This document shows, piece after piece, positions 18,396 through 27,005 of a DNA stretch of 64,000 nucleotides; position 1 is the stretch's first letter; the number at the start of each line of letters is the position of its first letter. The DNA is taken from NCBI GenBank assembly GCA_009268125.1, contig WBOU01000010.1, positions 62,001 to 126,000 on the forward strand, read 5' to 3'. The translations under genes were made by a program, and so were the position numbers. This stretch comes from Chloroflexia bacterium SDU3-3. Its GTDB lineage: Bacteria; Chloroflexota; Chloroflexia; Chloroflexales; Roseiflexaceae. A model generated the notes under the pieces. That model was not told the DNA's origin. It saw only the letters and a program-made list of their open reading frames with translations, and did no database searches.

Positions 18396-18837
18396 GCGGA
18401 CAGAGAACATACCCCCGATTCTGTTGTTATGCCGCCATCTCTCTCTACGCCAGGCGTAGGCCGCTTGTGGTCTGGCAGGTGTTACCTGCCCTCGCCCGCG
18501 CGGCGGCGATGCGAGCAAACGGGGTGGTACAAACGCCTTACGGCTCCCACACGATGAGCCTGCCCCACGCACCTTGCTTCCCATCAGCCAGCGCGGTCGC
18601 CTAGCCGCCAGCATCGCTGCTGGCGCTGGTGCGCTCTTACCGCACCCTTTCAGCCCTTACCGGTCGCCCGGCGGGAATGCTTGCTGTTGCCGTCTTGCGT
18701 CACGTCGGCGTTGCCGCCGCCGCGCCCTCGCTTACGGTTTCGCGAGGTGGCCTTCCAGCGCGGGCAAGCCCACGCTGGGCGGAAAGTCGGGAAGTTCCTC
18801 TGGGGATTCGCCCCAGCGGCGGCGGTTCTCTGTCCGC
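18396..18837 (-). ncRNA. rnpB: RNase P RNA (class A)
   Basis: This is the catalytic RNA of RNase P, about 442 nt, which removes 5' leaders from pre-tRNA. On the minus strand the invariant P10-P12 block GGTGCGGTAAGAGCGCACC is exact (inside 18627-18660). The 5' part holds GAGGAA (18800-18795) and the 3' part ACAGAA (18424-18419), the two strands of the P4 region. The ends form helix P1: GCGGACAGAGAAC at 18837-18825 with GTTCTCTGTCCGC at 18408-18396. All reading frames through this stretch are incidental. It has its own promoter and a downstream hairpin. Confidence 0.95.
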
Positions 18838-18838
18838 G

Positions 18839-18865
18839 AAAAAACAGCGCCACTTGTGGTGGCGC
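18839..18865 (-). promoter_or_regulatory. terminator-like hairpin in the rnpB leader
   Basis: On the minus strand GCGCCAC (18865-18859) pairs with GTGGCGC (18853-18847) around a 5-nt loop and is followed by TG and six T (18844-18839). It lies between the promoter and the RNase P RNA 5' end. Confidence 0.6.
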
Positions 18866-18878
18866 GTTCATGCGGCCT

Positions 18879-18907
18879 ATTATACCGCAGGTGGCGGCTT
18901 CTGTCAC
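18879..18907 (-). promoter_or_regulatory. rnpB promoter
   Basis: On the minus strand GTGACA (18907-18902) and a perfect TATAAT (18884-18879) are separated by 17 bp. Confidence 0.8.
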
Positions 18908-18937
18908 TTGCGCGCTCGGCACTACGGCGGGTTTCTC

Positions 18938-19062
18938 ACCACGAAGGCGCGAAGGGGAGGACATTTTTACCACCAAGACTCCAAGGAGCGAGAGGAAACG
19001 AATACCACAAAGGCGCGAAGACACGAAGGGGAGAAGACCGATTCACCACCAAGATACCACGA
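18938..19062 (+). repeat. dispersed repeat modules, several in a row
   Basis: CTCACCACGAAGGCGCGAAGG, TTTACCACCAAGACTCCAAGG, ACCACAAAGGCGCGAAGACACGAAGG and TTCACCACCAAGATACC follow one another. This is the densest copy of the window-wide repeat. The rest of 18908-19175 holds nothing recognisable. Confidence 0.8.
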
Positions 19063-19175
19063 TGCGAAGCGGCATCAGACAAAACGCATAGCCCCTGCGC
19101 GGCAAGCTAGAACCTATGCTTGCTCGTTGGGCAGGAGGTTTTCGCTCCTAAGACACCAACTACGCTGAGCGCAAA

Positions 19176-19212
19176 CAAAAAAGCCCCCGCCACACCGGGC
19201 GGCAGGGGCTTC
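19176..19212 (-). terminator. rho-independent terminator of the cytoplasmic GH5 gene
   Basis: On the minus strand AAGCCCCTGCC pairs with GGCGGGGGCTT and is followed by a T6 run, 22 bp after the stop at 19234. Confidence 0.85.
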
Positions 19213-19233
19213 TCTGGCAGGGTAACCGTGCGG

Positions 19234-20235
19234 CTAGGCCGCCACGCGGCTGGCCAACAGGATGTCGAGCAGCTCGCGGTCGACCTTCAGGCCCCGCAGC
19301 TGCTCGTAGCGCGCGCCGGGGCGGCCATGGTCCACGATCCCAAAGTCGCCCGCGAAGTTCCAGAGCGCAAAGCCCCAGCCCAGCTCCTTGTAGAGGCCGA
19401 ACAGGTCGCCCAGCCAGCGCAGCGCCACATCGTTTGGCGTCTTGTTGTAGCAGCCGCACTCGCCGATATGCACCTTCACACCCTGCGCGGCCACATCGCG
19501 CCAGGGCTGGTAGAACTCGCGCAGCACATCGCGATCCCAGGCCACGCCATGCCAGACCACGCCGGGGTAGACCGGCGCAGGCGCGGTGGCCGCGCCATCC
19601 CACCACTGGGCCTTGTGGTGGCTCACCGGCATGGGCTGGTAGCCGCGCCCGCTGTGGATCACGCCCAGGTCGGCCAGCTCGGGCATGGCCAGGTGGCCGC
19701 CGCCCACGCCGTCGATCACGATCTCGCGATCGGGGTCGATCGCGCGGATGGCCGCCACCACACGGCGCATGATCGCGGCGTGGTTCTCGCGGGTCATGCC
19801 GTACTGGCCCTCATTCGGCGGCTCGTTGAGCAGATCAAAGTTAAGGAAATCGTTTGGCACGCCCTTGTAGCGGCAGGCGAAGGTCTCCCACATGAACACA
19901 AAGGCATCCTGGGCCACCTGGTCGACCCACAGGTTGTGGCGCTCTAGCTCGTTGCCGTTGATGCAGTAGCCGGGGCCACGGTGGATGTTCAGGCTCATCT
20001 GGAACTTTCGGTCGCGGCAGGCGGCCAGGTAGCTATCGATCTGCTCGAATACCGTCTCATCGGGGTGGAAGTAGTCGAAATCCTTGACCCAAAAGCGGTA
20101 GTCGGTGGGAATGCGCACGAAATTAAAGCCAAAGTCGGCCATAAAGTCGAGGGCCTGCTCATCCACGGCCTGCGGGCGACGCGCGCCGCCGGAGGAGAAC
20201 ATCCACAGAAAGTTGAAGCCATAGCGGGTTGTCAT
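19234..20235 (-). CDS. GH5 glycoside hydrolase without signal peptide
   Basis: This 333-residue protein is a GH5 (clan A) barrel with acid/base Glu in LLNEPPN (residue 138), nucleophile in HIGECG (residue 259) and early RIPTDYRFW. No signal peptide is present, so it should act in the cytoplasm, for example on imported beta-mannosides, cello-oligosaccharides or aryl-glycosides. ATG 20235 follows AAGGA with 8 bp spacing; an in-frame ATG at 20244 lies inside that site. The gene follows the opp operon on the same strand, which supports a role in processing imported oligosaccharides. Confidence 0.82.
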   Translation of the reverse strand: MTTRYGFNFLWMFSSGGARRPQAVDEQALDFMADFGFNFVRIPTDYRFWVKDFDYFHPDETVFEQIDSYLAACRDRKFQMSLNIHRGPGYCINGNELERHNLWVDQVAQDAFVFMWETFACRYKGVPNDFLNFDLLNEPPNEGQYGMTRENHAAIMRRVVAAIRAIDPDREIVIDGVGGGHLAMPELADLGVIHSGRGYQPMPVSHHKAQWWDGAATAPAPVYPGVVWHGVAWDRDVLREFYQPWRDVAAQGVKVHIGECGCYNKTPNDVALRWLGDLFGLYKELGWGFALWNFAGDFGIVDHGRPGARYEQLRGLKVDRELLDILLASRVAA

Positions 20236-20312
20236 CGTTGGCATCCTTCAGTTGGGGTTGGAATGGGCGGATCGTGGGCCGCAGGCAGGGGCCACCACGG
20301 CCAAGGTGCAGC

Positions 20313-20341
20313 AAAGCCCAGCGGGCGCGCACCCGCTGGGC
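20313..20341 (-). terminator. terminator at the end of the opp operon
   Basis: GCCCAGCGGG (20316-20325) pairs with CCCGCTGGGC (20332-20341). On the minus strand a short TTT follows, 15 bp after the oppF stop. Confidence 0.65.
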
Positions 20342-20355
20342 CGTGCGAGGAAAAG

Positions 20356-21195
20356 CTAGGCCTGGGTAGAGGATGCAGCCTGCCGTCGGCGGGCCAGCGG
20401 GCCACGGGGGATCTGGGGCACGCTGGCGATCAGCGTGCGGGTGTACTCCTCCTTGGGAGCGCGGAAGATCTCCTCGGTGGGGGCGTACTCCACCAGCTTA
20501 CCGTGGTGCATCACCGCGATCTGGTCGCTCATGTGCTCCACCACCGCCAGGTTGTGCGAGATAAACAGGTACGAGAGGCCCAGCTGCTTCTGCAGATCCT
20601 GCAGCAGACGCAGGATCTGGGCCTGGATGGACACATCCAGGGCGCTCACCGCCTCGTCGCAGATCACCAGCTTGGGGTTCAGCGCCAGCGCGCGGGCGAT
20701 GCCGATGCGCTGCTGCTGCCCGCCGGAGAACTCGAAGGGGAAGGCGTTGGCGGCAGCCAGGTCGAGGCCCACCAGCTCCATCAGCTCGTGCACGCGTCGG
20801 ACGCGCTCCTTGGGCGTGCCCACGCCGTGGATCTCCAGCGGATCCTCGATGGTCTTCAGCACGGTCATCATGGGGTTCAGGCTGGCCAGCGGGTCCTGGA
20901 AGATCATCTGGATGTTGCGGCGCTTGATGCGCAGGTCGCGCTGCGACAGCGCGGTGAAGTCGTCGCCATCGAAGAAGACTTTGCCCTCCTCCGGGTCGTA
21001 GAGCCGGATGATACAGCGCGAGAGCGTCGACTTGCCCGAGCCAGACTCGCCCACGATGCCCAGGGTCTTGCCCGCCTCAAGCTCGACCGACACGTTCTGC
21101 ACAGCGGCGAAGCGGTCGCGGCCACGGGGGAAATACTTCGACAGGTTCTCGACACGCAGGATGGTGCCGTCGTTTGCGCTAGGCGTGCTGGACAT
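20356..21195 (-). CDS. oppF: Opp/Dpp-type ABC transporter ATPase (OppF)
   Basis: The protein has 279 residues with the full NBD set: Walker [15 protein letters not shown]-like FSGGQQQRIGIARAL, Walker B LVICDEAVSALD and a switch His in FISHNLAVV. The C-terminal extension (EYAPTEEIFRAPKEEYTRTLIASVP) is typical of OppF/DppF. Start ATG 21195 lies inside the end of oppD (17-bp overlap). It energises import together with OppD. Neighbouring glycosidases make an oligosaccharide substrate plausible. Confidence 0.9.
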   Translation of the reverse strand: MSSTPSANDGTILRVENLSKYFPRGRDRFAAVQNVSVELEAGKTLGIVGESGSGKSTLSRCIIRLYDPEEGKVFFDGDDFTALSQRDLRIKRRNIQMIFQDPLASLNPMMTVLKTIEDPLEIHGVGTPKERVRRVHELMELVGLDLAAANAFPFEFSGGQQQRIGIARALALNPKLVICDEAVSALDVSIQAQILRLLQDLQKQLGLSYLFISHNLAVVEHMSDQIAVMHHGKLVEYAPTEEIFRAPKEEYTRTLIASVPQIPRGPLARRRQAASSTQA

Positions 21196-22168
21196 GGCTC
21201 GCCACCTCCTCGGCGTGGTGGCAGGCCACCATATGGTCATTTTCAATCGTGCGAAGCAGCGGCTTCTCGGTGCGGCAGCGATCGGTGCTGAAGCGGCAGC
21301 GCGGCGCGAACGGGCATGCCTTGTGCACCACCATGGCGCTGGGCGGCGTGCCCGGGATCGGCTCGATCGACTGGCGCCCGTGGCCGATCTCCATCGTGCT
21401 GTTCAGCAGGCCAAGGGTGTAGGGGTGCGATGTGTTGTTGACCAGTTTCTCGACCGTGGTCATCTCCGCAATGCTGCCCGCGTACATCACCGCGATCCTA
21501 TCGCAGTAATTGGTGGCCACGCCAAAATCGTGGGTGATGATGATCATGCCCATGCCGATCTCGCGGCGCAGCTCGTGCAGCAGATCGAGCACCTGGGCCT
21601 GCACGGTCACATCCAGCGCCGTGGTCGGCTCATCGGCCACCAGCAGCTGCGGGTTGAGCGCCAGGGCCACGGCGATCATCACGCGCTGGCGCATGCCGCC
21701 AGAGAACTGAAATGGGTAGTCCATCAGGCGCTTCTCGGGCTGGGGGATGCCCACGCGGCCCAGCAGCTCGATCGCGCGGCGCTTGGCCTCGGCGGGCGAG
21801 CAGGTGTTGCGCACCAGCATGCTCTCCATGATCTGCTGGCCGATCCGCATGATCGGGTTCAGGCTGGTCATGGGGTCTTGGAAGATCACGCCGATGTCGC
21901 GGCCACGCATATCGCGCAGCTCGCTCGGGCTCATCTTGGTCAGATCCTCGCCGTTCAGCAGGGCCTGGCCGCCCACCACGCGGCCATTCTGGCCGATCAG
22001 GCCCAGCAGCGAGAGCATCGTCACCGACTTGCCCGACCCCGACTCGCCCACGATGCCCAGGCTCTGCCCGGACTCGACGGTAAAGTTTACGCCGTTCACC
22101 GCATGCACCACGCCGCCGGGGCGCTTGAACTCGACATGCAGGTCTTTGACCTCAAGTAGTGGTGCCAT
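21179..22168 (-). CDS. oppD: Opp/Dpp-type ABC transporter ATPase (OppD)
   Basis: The protein has 329 residues with Walker [25 protein letters not shown], Walker [13 protein letters not shown] and H-loop ITHDFGV. The C-terminal region carries the four-Cys-type motif of OppD/DppD ([20 protein letters not shown]), which binds a [4Fe-4S] cluster in some homologues. ATG 22168 is used; the frame is open upstream into oppC. It pairs with OppF in one transporter. Confidence 0.9.
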   Translation of the reverse strand: MAPLLEVKDLHVEFKRPGGVVHAVNGVNFTVESGQSLGIVGESGSGKSVTMLSLLGLIGQNGRVVGGQALLNGEDLTKMSPSELRDMRGRDIGVIFQDPMTSLNPIMRIGQQIMESMLVRNTCSPAEAKRRAIELLGRVGIPQPEKRLMDYPFQFSGGMRQRVMIAVALALNPQLLVADEPTTALDVTVQAQVLDLLHELRREIGMGMIIITHDFGVATNYCDRIAVMYAGSIAEMTTVEKLVNNTSHPYTLGLLNSTMEIGHGRQSIEPIPGTPPSAMVVHKACPFAPRCRFSTDRCRTEKPLLRTIENDHMVACHHAEEVASHVQHA

Positions 22169-22170
22169 GA

Positions 22171-23064
22171 TTAGCGCTCCCCCTTCGCGTTGAAGATCTC
22201 CTGCAGGCCATCGCCCAGCCAGGTAAAGGCCAGCAGCACCACGCTGAACAGCGCGGTGGGCCAGATGGCCAGGTAGGGGAAGCCGCGCATCTTGGCGATG
22301 CCCAGCTGGATCAGGTTGCCCCACGACGGCTCGGGCGGGCGGATGCCCACGCCGATGACCGAGAGGCCAGCCTCGGCGATCATGGCGTAGGGGATACCGA
22401 AGCTCAGCGAGACCGCGATCGGGCCGAGGATGTTGGGCAGCACATACTTCATGATGATGTGGGCCTCGCTCGCGCCCAGGGTGCGGGCGGCGGCCACATA
22501 CTCCTGGTTCTTGAGCGCCAGCACCTGGCCGCGGATGAGCCGCGCGTAGCCCGCCCAGCTTGTCACCGCCAGCGCGATCACGATTGTGAACACGCTCTGT
22601 CCCAGGGTGGTGGCCAAAATGACTGCTAGGAGGATGGATGGGAAGGAGTTAAAGATCTCGACAAGGCGCATCAGCACATTGTCCACAAGCCCGCCGCGCA
22701 TGCCCGAGATCGAACCGATCACCGCGCCGATCAGCAGCGAGAGCAGCGTGGTGCCCAGGCCCACGATCGCCGCCGTACGCACCGCGTAGATCACACGGCT
22801 CAGCTGATCGCGGCCCAGGTCATCCGTACCAAACAGATGCGCAGATGTGGGGGCCTTCCACGTGTTCGAGAGATTCTGCTCGTTGTAGTGGTATGGCGCG
22901 ATCCAGGGCGCAAAGATCGCCACGATCACAAAGATAATCACCAGCACCAGCCCAACGACCGCCATATGGTTGCGGCGATAGCGCCGCCAGAAGACTTGAA
23001 GCAGTGTCTCTGGCTCGGGGGCCGAGACCGCAGCCGAAGTCGGGATTGTATCGGACAGAGCCAT
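22171..23064 (-). CDS. oppC: Opp/Dpp-type ABC transporter permease (OppC)
   Basis: The protein has 297 residues with about six membrane segments. The cytoplasmic EAA loop reads VAAARTLGASEAHIIMKYVLPN and contacts the ATPases. The N-terminal tail and FGTDDLGRDQLSRVIYA are typical of the DppC/OppC half. It is 2 bp from oppD and 38 bp from oppB. Confidence 0.92.
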   Translation of the reverse strand: MALSDTIPTSAAVSAPEPETLLQVFWRRYRRNHMAVVGLVLVIIFVIVAIFAPWIAPYHYNEQNLSNTWKAPTSAHLFGTDDLGRDQLSRVIYAVRTAAIVGLGTTLLSLLIGAVIGSISGMRGGLVDNVLMRLVEIFNSFPSILLAVILATTLGQSVFTIVIALAVTSWAGYARLIRGQVLALKNQEYVAAARTLGASEAHIIMKYVLPNILGPIAVSLSFGIPYAMIAEAGLSVIGVGIRPPEPSWGNLIQLGIAKMRGFPYLAIWPTALFSVVLLAFTWLGDGLQEIFNAKGER

Positions 23065-23102
23065 GGCTATCTCTCCTCTGAGATATGGGGCGGGGCGCTC
23101 CC

Positions 23103-24089
23103 TTACGCTTCCAGCTTGATGCGCGGGTCAAGGACGCTGTACAGAATATCGGCGATCAGGTTCGCCAGCATCACGCCCAGGGCCAGAATGACCACGCTGG
23201 TGATCATCAGCGGGTAGTCACGTGCGCCCAGCGCGGTGGCGAACAGCTGGCCAATGCCCGGGATGCGGAAGATATTCTCGATCCACACCGAGCCAACCAG
23301 GGCTGCGCCGATCTGCGGTGCGGTGGTGGTGACGACGGGGATGAGCGAGTTGCGCAGCGCGTGACGCATGATCACAAAGCGCTCGGGCACGCCCTTCGAG
23401 CGAGCAGTGCGGATGAACTCCTGGCTCATGGTCTCGGCCACCTGGTTGCGGGTGAAGCGGGCGATACCGGCGATCGGGCCAAGCGCCAGGGTCAGCACGG
23501 GCAGCACCAGCTCCTGCGGCTTGGGCCACGGGGTGCTCCAGCCGCCGCCGGGCAGCACGTTCCAGACCTTGCCGGCGAACACCAGGATGAACACGATCGC
23601 CAGCACGTAGACCGGCACGATCTGGCCCACCATGGAGAATCCCGTCACCACATAGTCGATCCAGGTGTTGCGGCGGAAGCCCGCCAGCACACCCAGCGGT
23701 ATGCCCACAAGCAGCGCTAGGCCTATCCCCAGCAGCACGATCGTGAGCGTGCGGGGCAGGCGCTCGCGCACCATGTCTTGGATGAGCACCGTGGGGGTTT
23801 GGAAGGAGGGGCCGAAGTTAAACGTCGCCGCGTTTTTGACGTAGGTCCAGATCTGGGCGTAGAGCGGCTTGTTCAGGCCATAGCGCTCCTCGAACATGGC
23901 CTTCTGAAGCTTGTACGCCTCGCTGTTCTGTGCGAACTGGGTCGACATAGAGGTGTATGCGCGCTGGACATCCAGGTAGTTGCCCGGCGCATACCAGAGA
24001 AGGGTATAGGAAATGCTGATAATAACAACAAGCGATATTGCGATCAGTGAGAGGCGTTTCGCCAGAAAAAACAAGAAGTTAACACGCAT
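23103..24089 (-). CDS. oppB: Opp/Dpp-type ABC transporter permease (OppB)
   Basis: The protein has 328 residues with about six membrane helices, the EAA loop FIRTARSKGVPERFVIMRHALRN and the family C-terminus ILALGVMLANLIADILYSVLDPRIKLEA. The AYTSMSTQFAQNSEAYKLQ loop after helix 1 is the periplasmic region typical of OppB/DppB. It is the first gene after oppA and is separated from it by a strong hairpin. Confidence 0.92.
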   Translation of the reverse strand: MRVNFLFFLAKRLSLIAISLVVIISISYTLLWYAPGNYLDVQRAYTSMSTQFAQNSEAYKLQKAMFEERYGLNKPLYAQIWTYVKNAATFNFGPSFQTPTVLIQDMVRERLPRTLTIVLLGIGLALLVGIPLGVLAGFRRNTWIDYVVTGFSMVGQIVPVYVLAIVFILVFAGKVWNVLPGGGWSTPWPKPQELVLPVLTLALGPIAGIARFTRNQVAETMSQEFIRTARSKGVPERFVIMRHALRNSLIPVVTTTAPQIGAALVGSVWIENIFRIPGIGQLFATALGARDYPLMITSVVILALGVMLANLIADILYSVLDPRIKLEA

Positions 24090-24125
24090 TGTTTTCTCCC
24101 TACAGTTTGCAGATCAAGCTAGTTT

Positions 24126-24155
24126 GTCCGCAGGCTGGCTGGCCAGCCTGCGGAC
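24126..24155 (-). other. intercistronic hairpin between oppA and oppB
   Basis: GTCCGCAGGCTGG (24126-24138) is exactly mirrored by CCAGCCTGCGGAC (24143-24155) with a 4-nt loop. No T tract follows, so it more likely stabilises the oppA message or attenuates readthrough than terminates fully. Confidence 0.75.
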
Positions 24156-24170
24156 AGAAACAGGGCTACA

Positions 24171-26216
24171 CTACTCGTTCCACTGTAGGTACTGGTACTG
24201 GAAGATACCACCCCAGGAGAGCTTGTTCACGACGATGCCCGAGAGGCGCGGGTCGGTGGTGTAGTACAGCTTGTCGCTGTAGACCGGCACCATCCATGCC
24301 GAGTCGATCGCCATCTGCTGGAGCGGCACCACGGTGTCGTAGGCGTCATCCATGGACTTCTCGGCCAGTGCGATCAGCAGGCGCTGGGCCTTCAGGTTGT
24401 TCTCCGTCAGGTCGCCGTACTTGGTGGTGTCCTGCTCTTCCTTCAGCACCAGGGTCTCAGCATCCTGGTAGGCGCTCAGCTTCGCGGCATCGTCGGCAGC
24501 CGACTTAAACCGCTCGGTGATCAGGTCGAAGTTCTCCTTGAAGGTCGGCGGGGTCTGCATCAGCTTGCCCCAGGAATTGTCCTTCTCGGTCTCCATGATC
24601 GTCTGGCGCTTGGCCCAGACGGCGTCCGCACGCTTCTGAAGAGCATCCCAGTCGCCAGCGGCGGTCAGGTTCTTCACCGCGTTGATCTTGTCCTCAAACT
24701 CGACAAAGTGCTTGGTGCCATCCTTCTTGAAGTCCATGAACCACCAGATATGGCCCGTGGCCAGCAGCAGGTCGGTCGGCTGGAACCAGTTCATCGGTCC
24801 GCCCAGCACCGCAAAGCCCGGCTTGATGTCTTTGTTGAAGTTCGACCACACCAGGGTGTTGTACGCGGGGCCCTCGTGGTTCTGGATGGTGACCTTGACG
24901 CCCAGGTTGTCCTGCCACATCTTGACCACCGCTTCAATCAGCGGCATCAGCGGATCGTTAGCGGGCGGGGCATCGAAGACCAGCTCGGGCATGCCCTGGC
25001 CGTTGGGGTAGCCAGCATCGGCCAGCAGCTGCTTGGCCTTGGCCACATCATAGCTCAGCGGCTTAATCTTCGAGGCGATCTCGGGCATGCTGCTGAAGGC
25101 ATCCGCCGGGGTGCCCAGGCCTGCCAGCACGTTGTCGGTGATGGTCTTCTTATCAATAGCGAGAGCAAAGGCCTGGCGCACGCGCTGGTCGGCAAGCGGG
25201 CCGGGGTCAACCGCGCGGTTGTACTCGATACCGCGCCACATGATGTCGTTGACCACGCTCTTCATGTTATCCTTCATCGCGGGCACGTTCTCGGCATAGG
25301 CCAGCTGGCTGGCATCCTCGAGGAAGGTAAACTGGATCTCGTTATTCTCATATGCCTGCAGGCGCGAGTTGGCATCCTGGTAGGGGCGAAGCATAATGTT
25401 CTTCACATTGCCGATGCCGTCGCCTACGTAGTTGGGGTTGCGGGTCAGGGCGATATCGCCGCCGCTCACCCACGACTGCACCACATATGGCCCGTTGTAG
25501 ACGCCATTCTTGGGGTCCCACCAGTCGGTCGGGTGCTCCTTCAGCGAGTTAGCGTTGATCGGCATCGAGGTGGAGATGCACAGCAGGTTGATCAGCGCCG
25601 CGTTCGGCTGGATCAGCGTGATCTCCAGGGTGTAGTCATCGACCAGCTTGAGGCCCACTTCCTCGGGCTTGGCTGCGCCCGCCTTGAAGGCGTTGGCATT
25701 CTTGATGTTGGACCACATGCCGGCCCACATCGGGGCATCCTTCAGCTCGGGGCCCATCAGGCGCATCCAGGCGGCGTAGTAATCTTTGGCCGTCACCGGG
25801 TCGCCGTTCGACCACTTCTTGTCCTGGCGAAGCTTGATCGTCCAGACCTTGTTGTCCGCCGATGGGGTGGCGCTCTCGGCAACCCGGGGGACCACCTTCA
25901 GATCCTTGTCGTAGCCGTACAGGCCCTCGAAGATCACGCCCTGGCTCAGAAAGAGCTGCGAGGTCCAGAAGGCGTGGTCAAGGCTGGTGATACCACCCTG
26001 CTGGAAGGGAAGGGTGACGGTGACATCTTTTACTTCGGAGCTGGTGTTTGTGCTTGGCTGGGCGGCATCGGTCGCACCTGCAACTGCAGTGGTGCCAGAG
26101 CCGCTAGCCGGTGGTGGTGTGGGTGTCGAGGCTGCGCCGGTGCACGCTGCGAACAGCGGCGAAGCACAGAGCAGCAGAGCAGCAGCGCTCAGCAGGGACC
26201 CGGACTTCTTAACCAT
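24171..26216 (-). CDS. oppA: Opp-type solute-binding lipoprotein (SBP family 5)
   Basis: The protein has 681 residues. A lipoprotein signal (SAAALLLCASPLFAACTG, lipobox LFAAC) is followed by a Thr/Pro-rich linker and a long SBP_bac_5 domain (WTIKLRQDKKWSNGDPVTAKDYYAAWMRL, KLVDDYTLEITL). It captures the ligand outside the membrane and delivers it to OppB/C. Family 5 binds peptides, nickel or, in several bacteria, oligosaccharides. The two GH5 genes and the GH16 gene on the same strand favour an oligosaccharide, but this is inference. Start ATG 26216 is preceded by GAGGAGG. Confidence 0.88.
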   Translation of the reverse strand: MVKKSGSLLSAAALLLCASPLFAACTGAASTPTPPPASGSGTTAVAGATDAAQPSTNTSSEVKDVTVTLPFQQGGITSLDHAFWTSQLFLSQGVIFEGLYGYDKDLKVVPRVAESATPSADNKVWTIKLRQDKKWSNGDPVTAKDYYAAWMRLMGPELKDAPMWAGMWSNIKNANAFKAGAAKPEEVGLKLVDDYTLEITLIQPNAALINLLCISTSMPINANSLKEHPTDWWDPKNGVYNGPYVVQSWVSGGDIALTRNPNYVGDGIGNVKNIMLRPYQDANSRLQAYENNEIQFTFLEDASQLAYAENVPAMKDNMKSVVNDIMWRGIEYNRAVDPGPLADQRVRQAFALAIDKKTITDNVLAGLGTPADAFSSMPEIASKIKPLSYDVAKAKQLLADAGYPNGQGMPELVFDAPPANDPLMPLIEAVVKMWQDNLGVKVTIQNHEGPAYNTLVWSNFNKDIKPGFAVLGGPMNWFQPTDLLLATGHIWWFMDFKKDGTKHFVEFEDKINAVKNLTAAGDWDALQKRADAVWAKRQTIMETEKDNSWGKLMQTPPTFKENFDLITERFKSAADDAAKLSAYQDAETLVLKEEQDTTKYGDLTENNLKAQRLLIALAEKSMDDAYDTVVPLQQMAIDSAWMVPVYSDKLYYTTDPRLSGIVVNKLSWGGIFQYQYLQWNE

Positions 26217-27005
26217 TGGACGTGTCCTCCTCTTTGAGATGGGTAACCCCTGACCAGATTGTAATCTACAGCTAGGCGGCATACCACCAAGGGCGGATCA
26301 CACAACATGGGGAATTGTGTAACCATCGCTCGGGCGGCGCCACCGCAGCCAGCGTAGGAAGGGAATACACACCCGCCATTGGGTGTGGCCTTACGGGCAA
26401 AAGCCGAAAGGCGTATCAGCTTCGGGAAGGGCTATCAAGACCCCTAACGATAAATCAGCAAACCACAGCGCTGTGGAAAAGATGCAAGACGATTTTGCGT
26501 TTAGTGTGCTGTTTATAAAATTTATTAAAATTATTGAGCTGATGGGCATAGTATAGCGCGAATTACTTTCAGCGTCAAGATGTATAGTTTTATTAAAATT
26601 TTACCGAAAGCTTTTAAACAACAACCTTGGTTATGTTTAAAACTGCCACAAACAGAGCATCCTTACACCCAACTGACAGCAAAAGAGCCCTCATTTGAGC
26701 TTACATCGCCGCATATTATGCCTTCAGAAAGCACTAAATACCTAACATCAAATCACGCATCATGAACACCGCTCACACCCGCAGGCCAATATGGCACCCC
26801 CGCCTAGAGACTATTCCGCACTGTGATGGGGGAAAACGCCGCTCTCCCTAGGCTGAGCGACTAGGTCTAGCTTAAACAAGCTCAGCTTTTTTTAGATATT
26901 TTAAAAGCGCTCGGGTGAAGAACTAGCTACCAAGCGCGTTTTCTCAGAACAAAACCAGACTATTTCACCCTGGGAAAACGCGCCCTCTAAAATTTTAAAG
27001 GTAGC
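26217..27005. other. long non-coding gap: structured GC part and AT-rich part
   Basis: The part near oppA (26340-26460) is rich in short inverted repeats: ACACCC/GGGTGT (26370-26387), GCC-GAAA-GGC and AGCTTC-GG-GAAGGGCT. It could be a structured leader or a mobile-element end. From about 26490 to 26770 the DNA is strikingly AT-rich, with TTTATTAAAATT present twice. A 61-codon frame in it (26580-26765) has no ribosome binding site or family features. At 26934-26983 an inverted repeat, GCGCGTTTTC / GAAAACGCGC, lies just past the stop of the next minus-strand gene. Confidence 0.5.

Noticed and set aside
18574-19168. frames of 112-179 codons around 18.3-19.1 kb
   Set aside because: Most lie over the RNase P RNA and dispersed repeats; they have no protein-family features.
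24708-26237. 509-codon frame on the plus strand
   Set aside because: It lies over oppA, which has lipobox and SBP family features on the opposite strand.
26340-26460. IS200/IS605 right end or omega-RNA
   Set aside because: The small stems recall such ends, but no tnpA/tnpB is near and I could not match a known consensus. It is kept only as an open structured region.
26580-26765. 61-codon frame in the AT-rich gap
   Set aside because: No ribosome binding site, no motif, and stop-poor by chance in a biased stretch.
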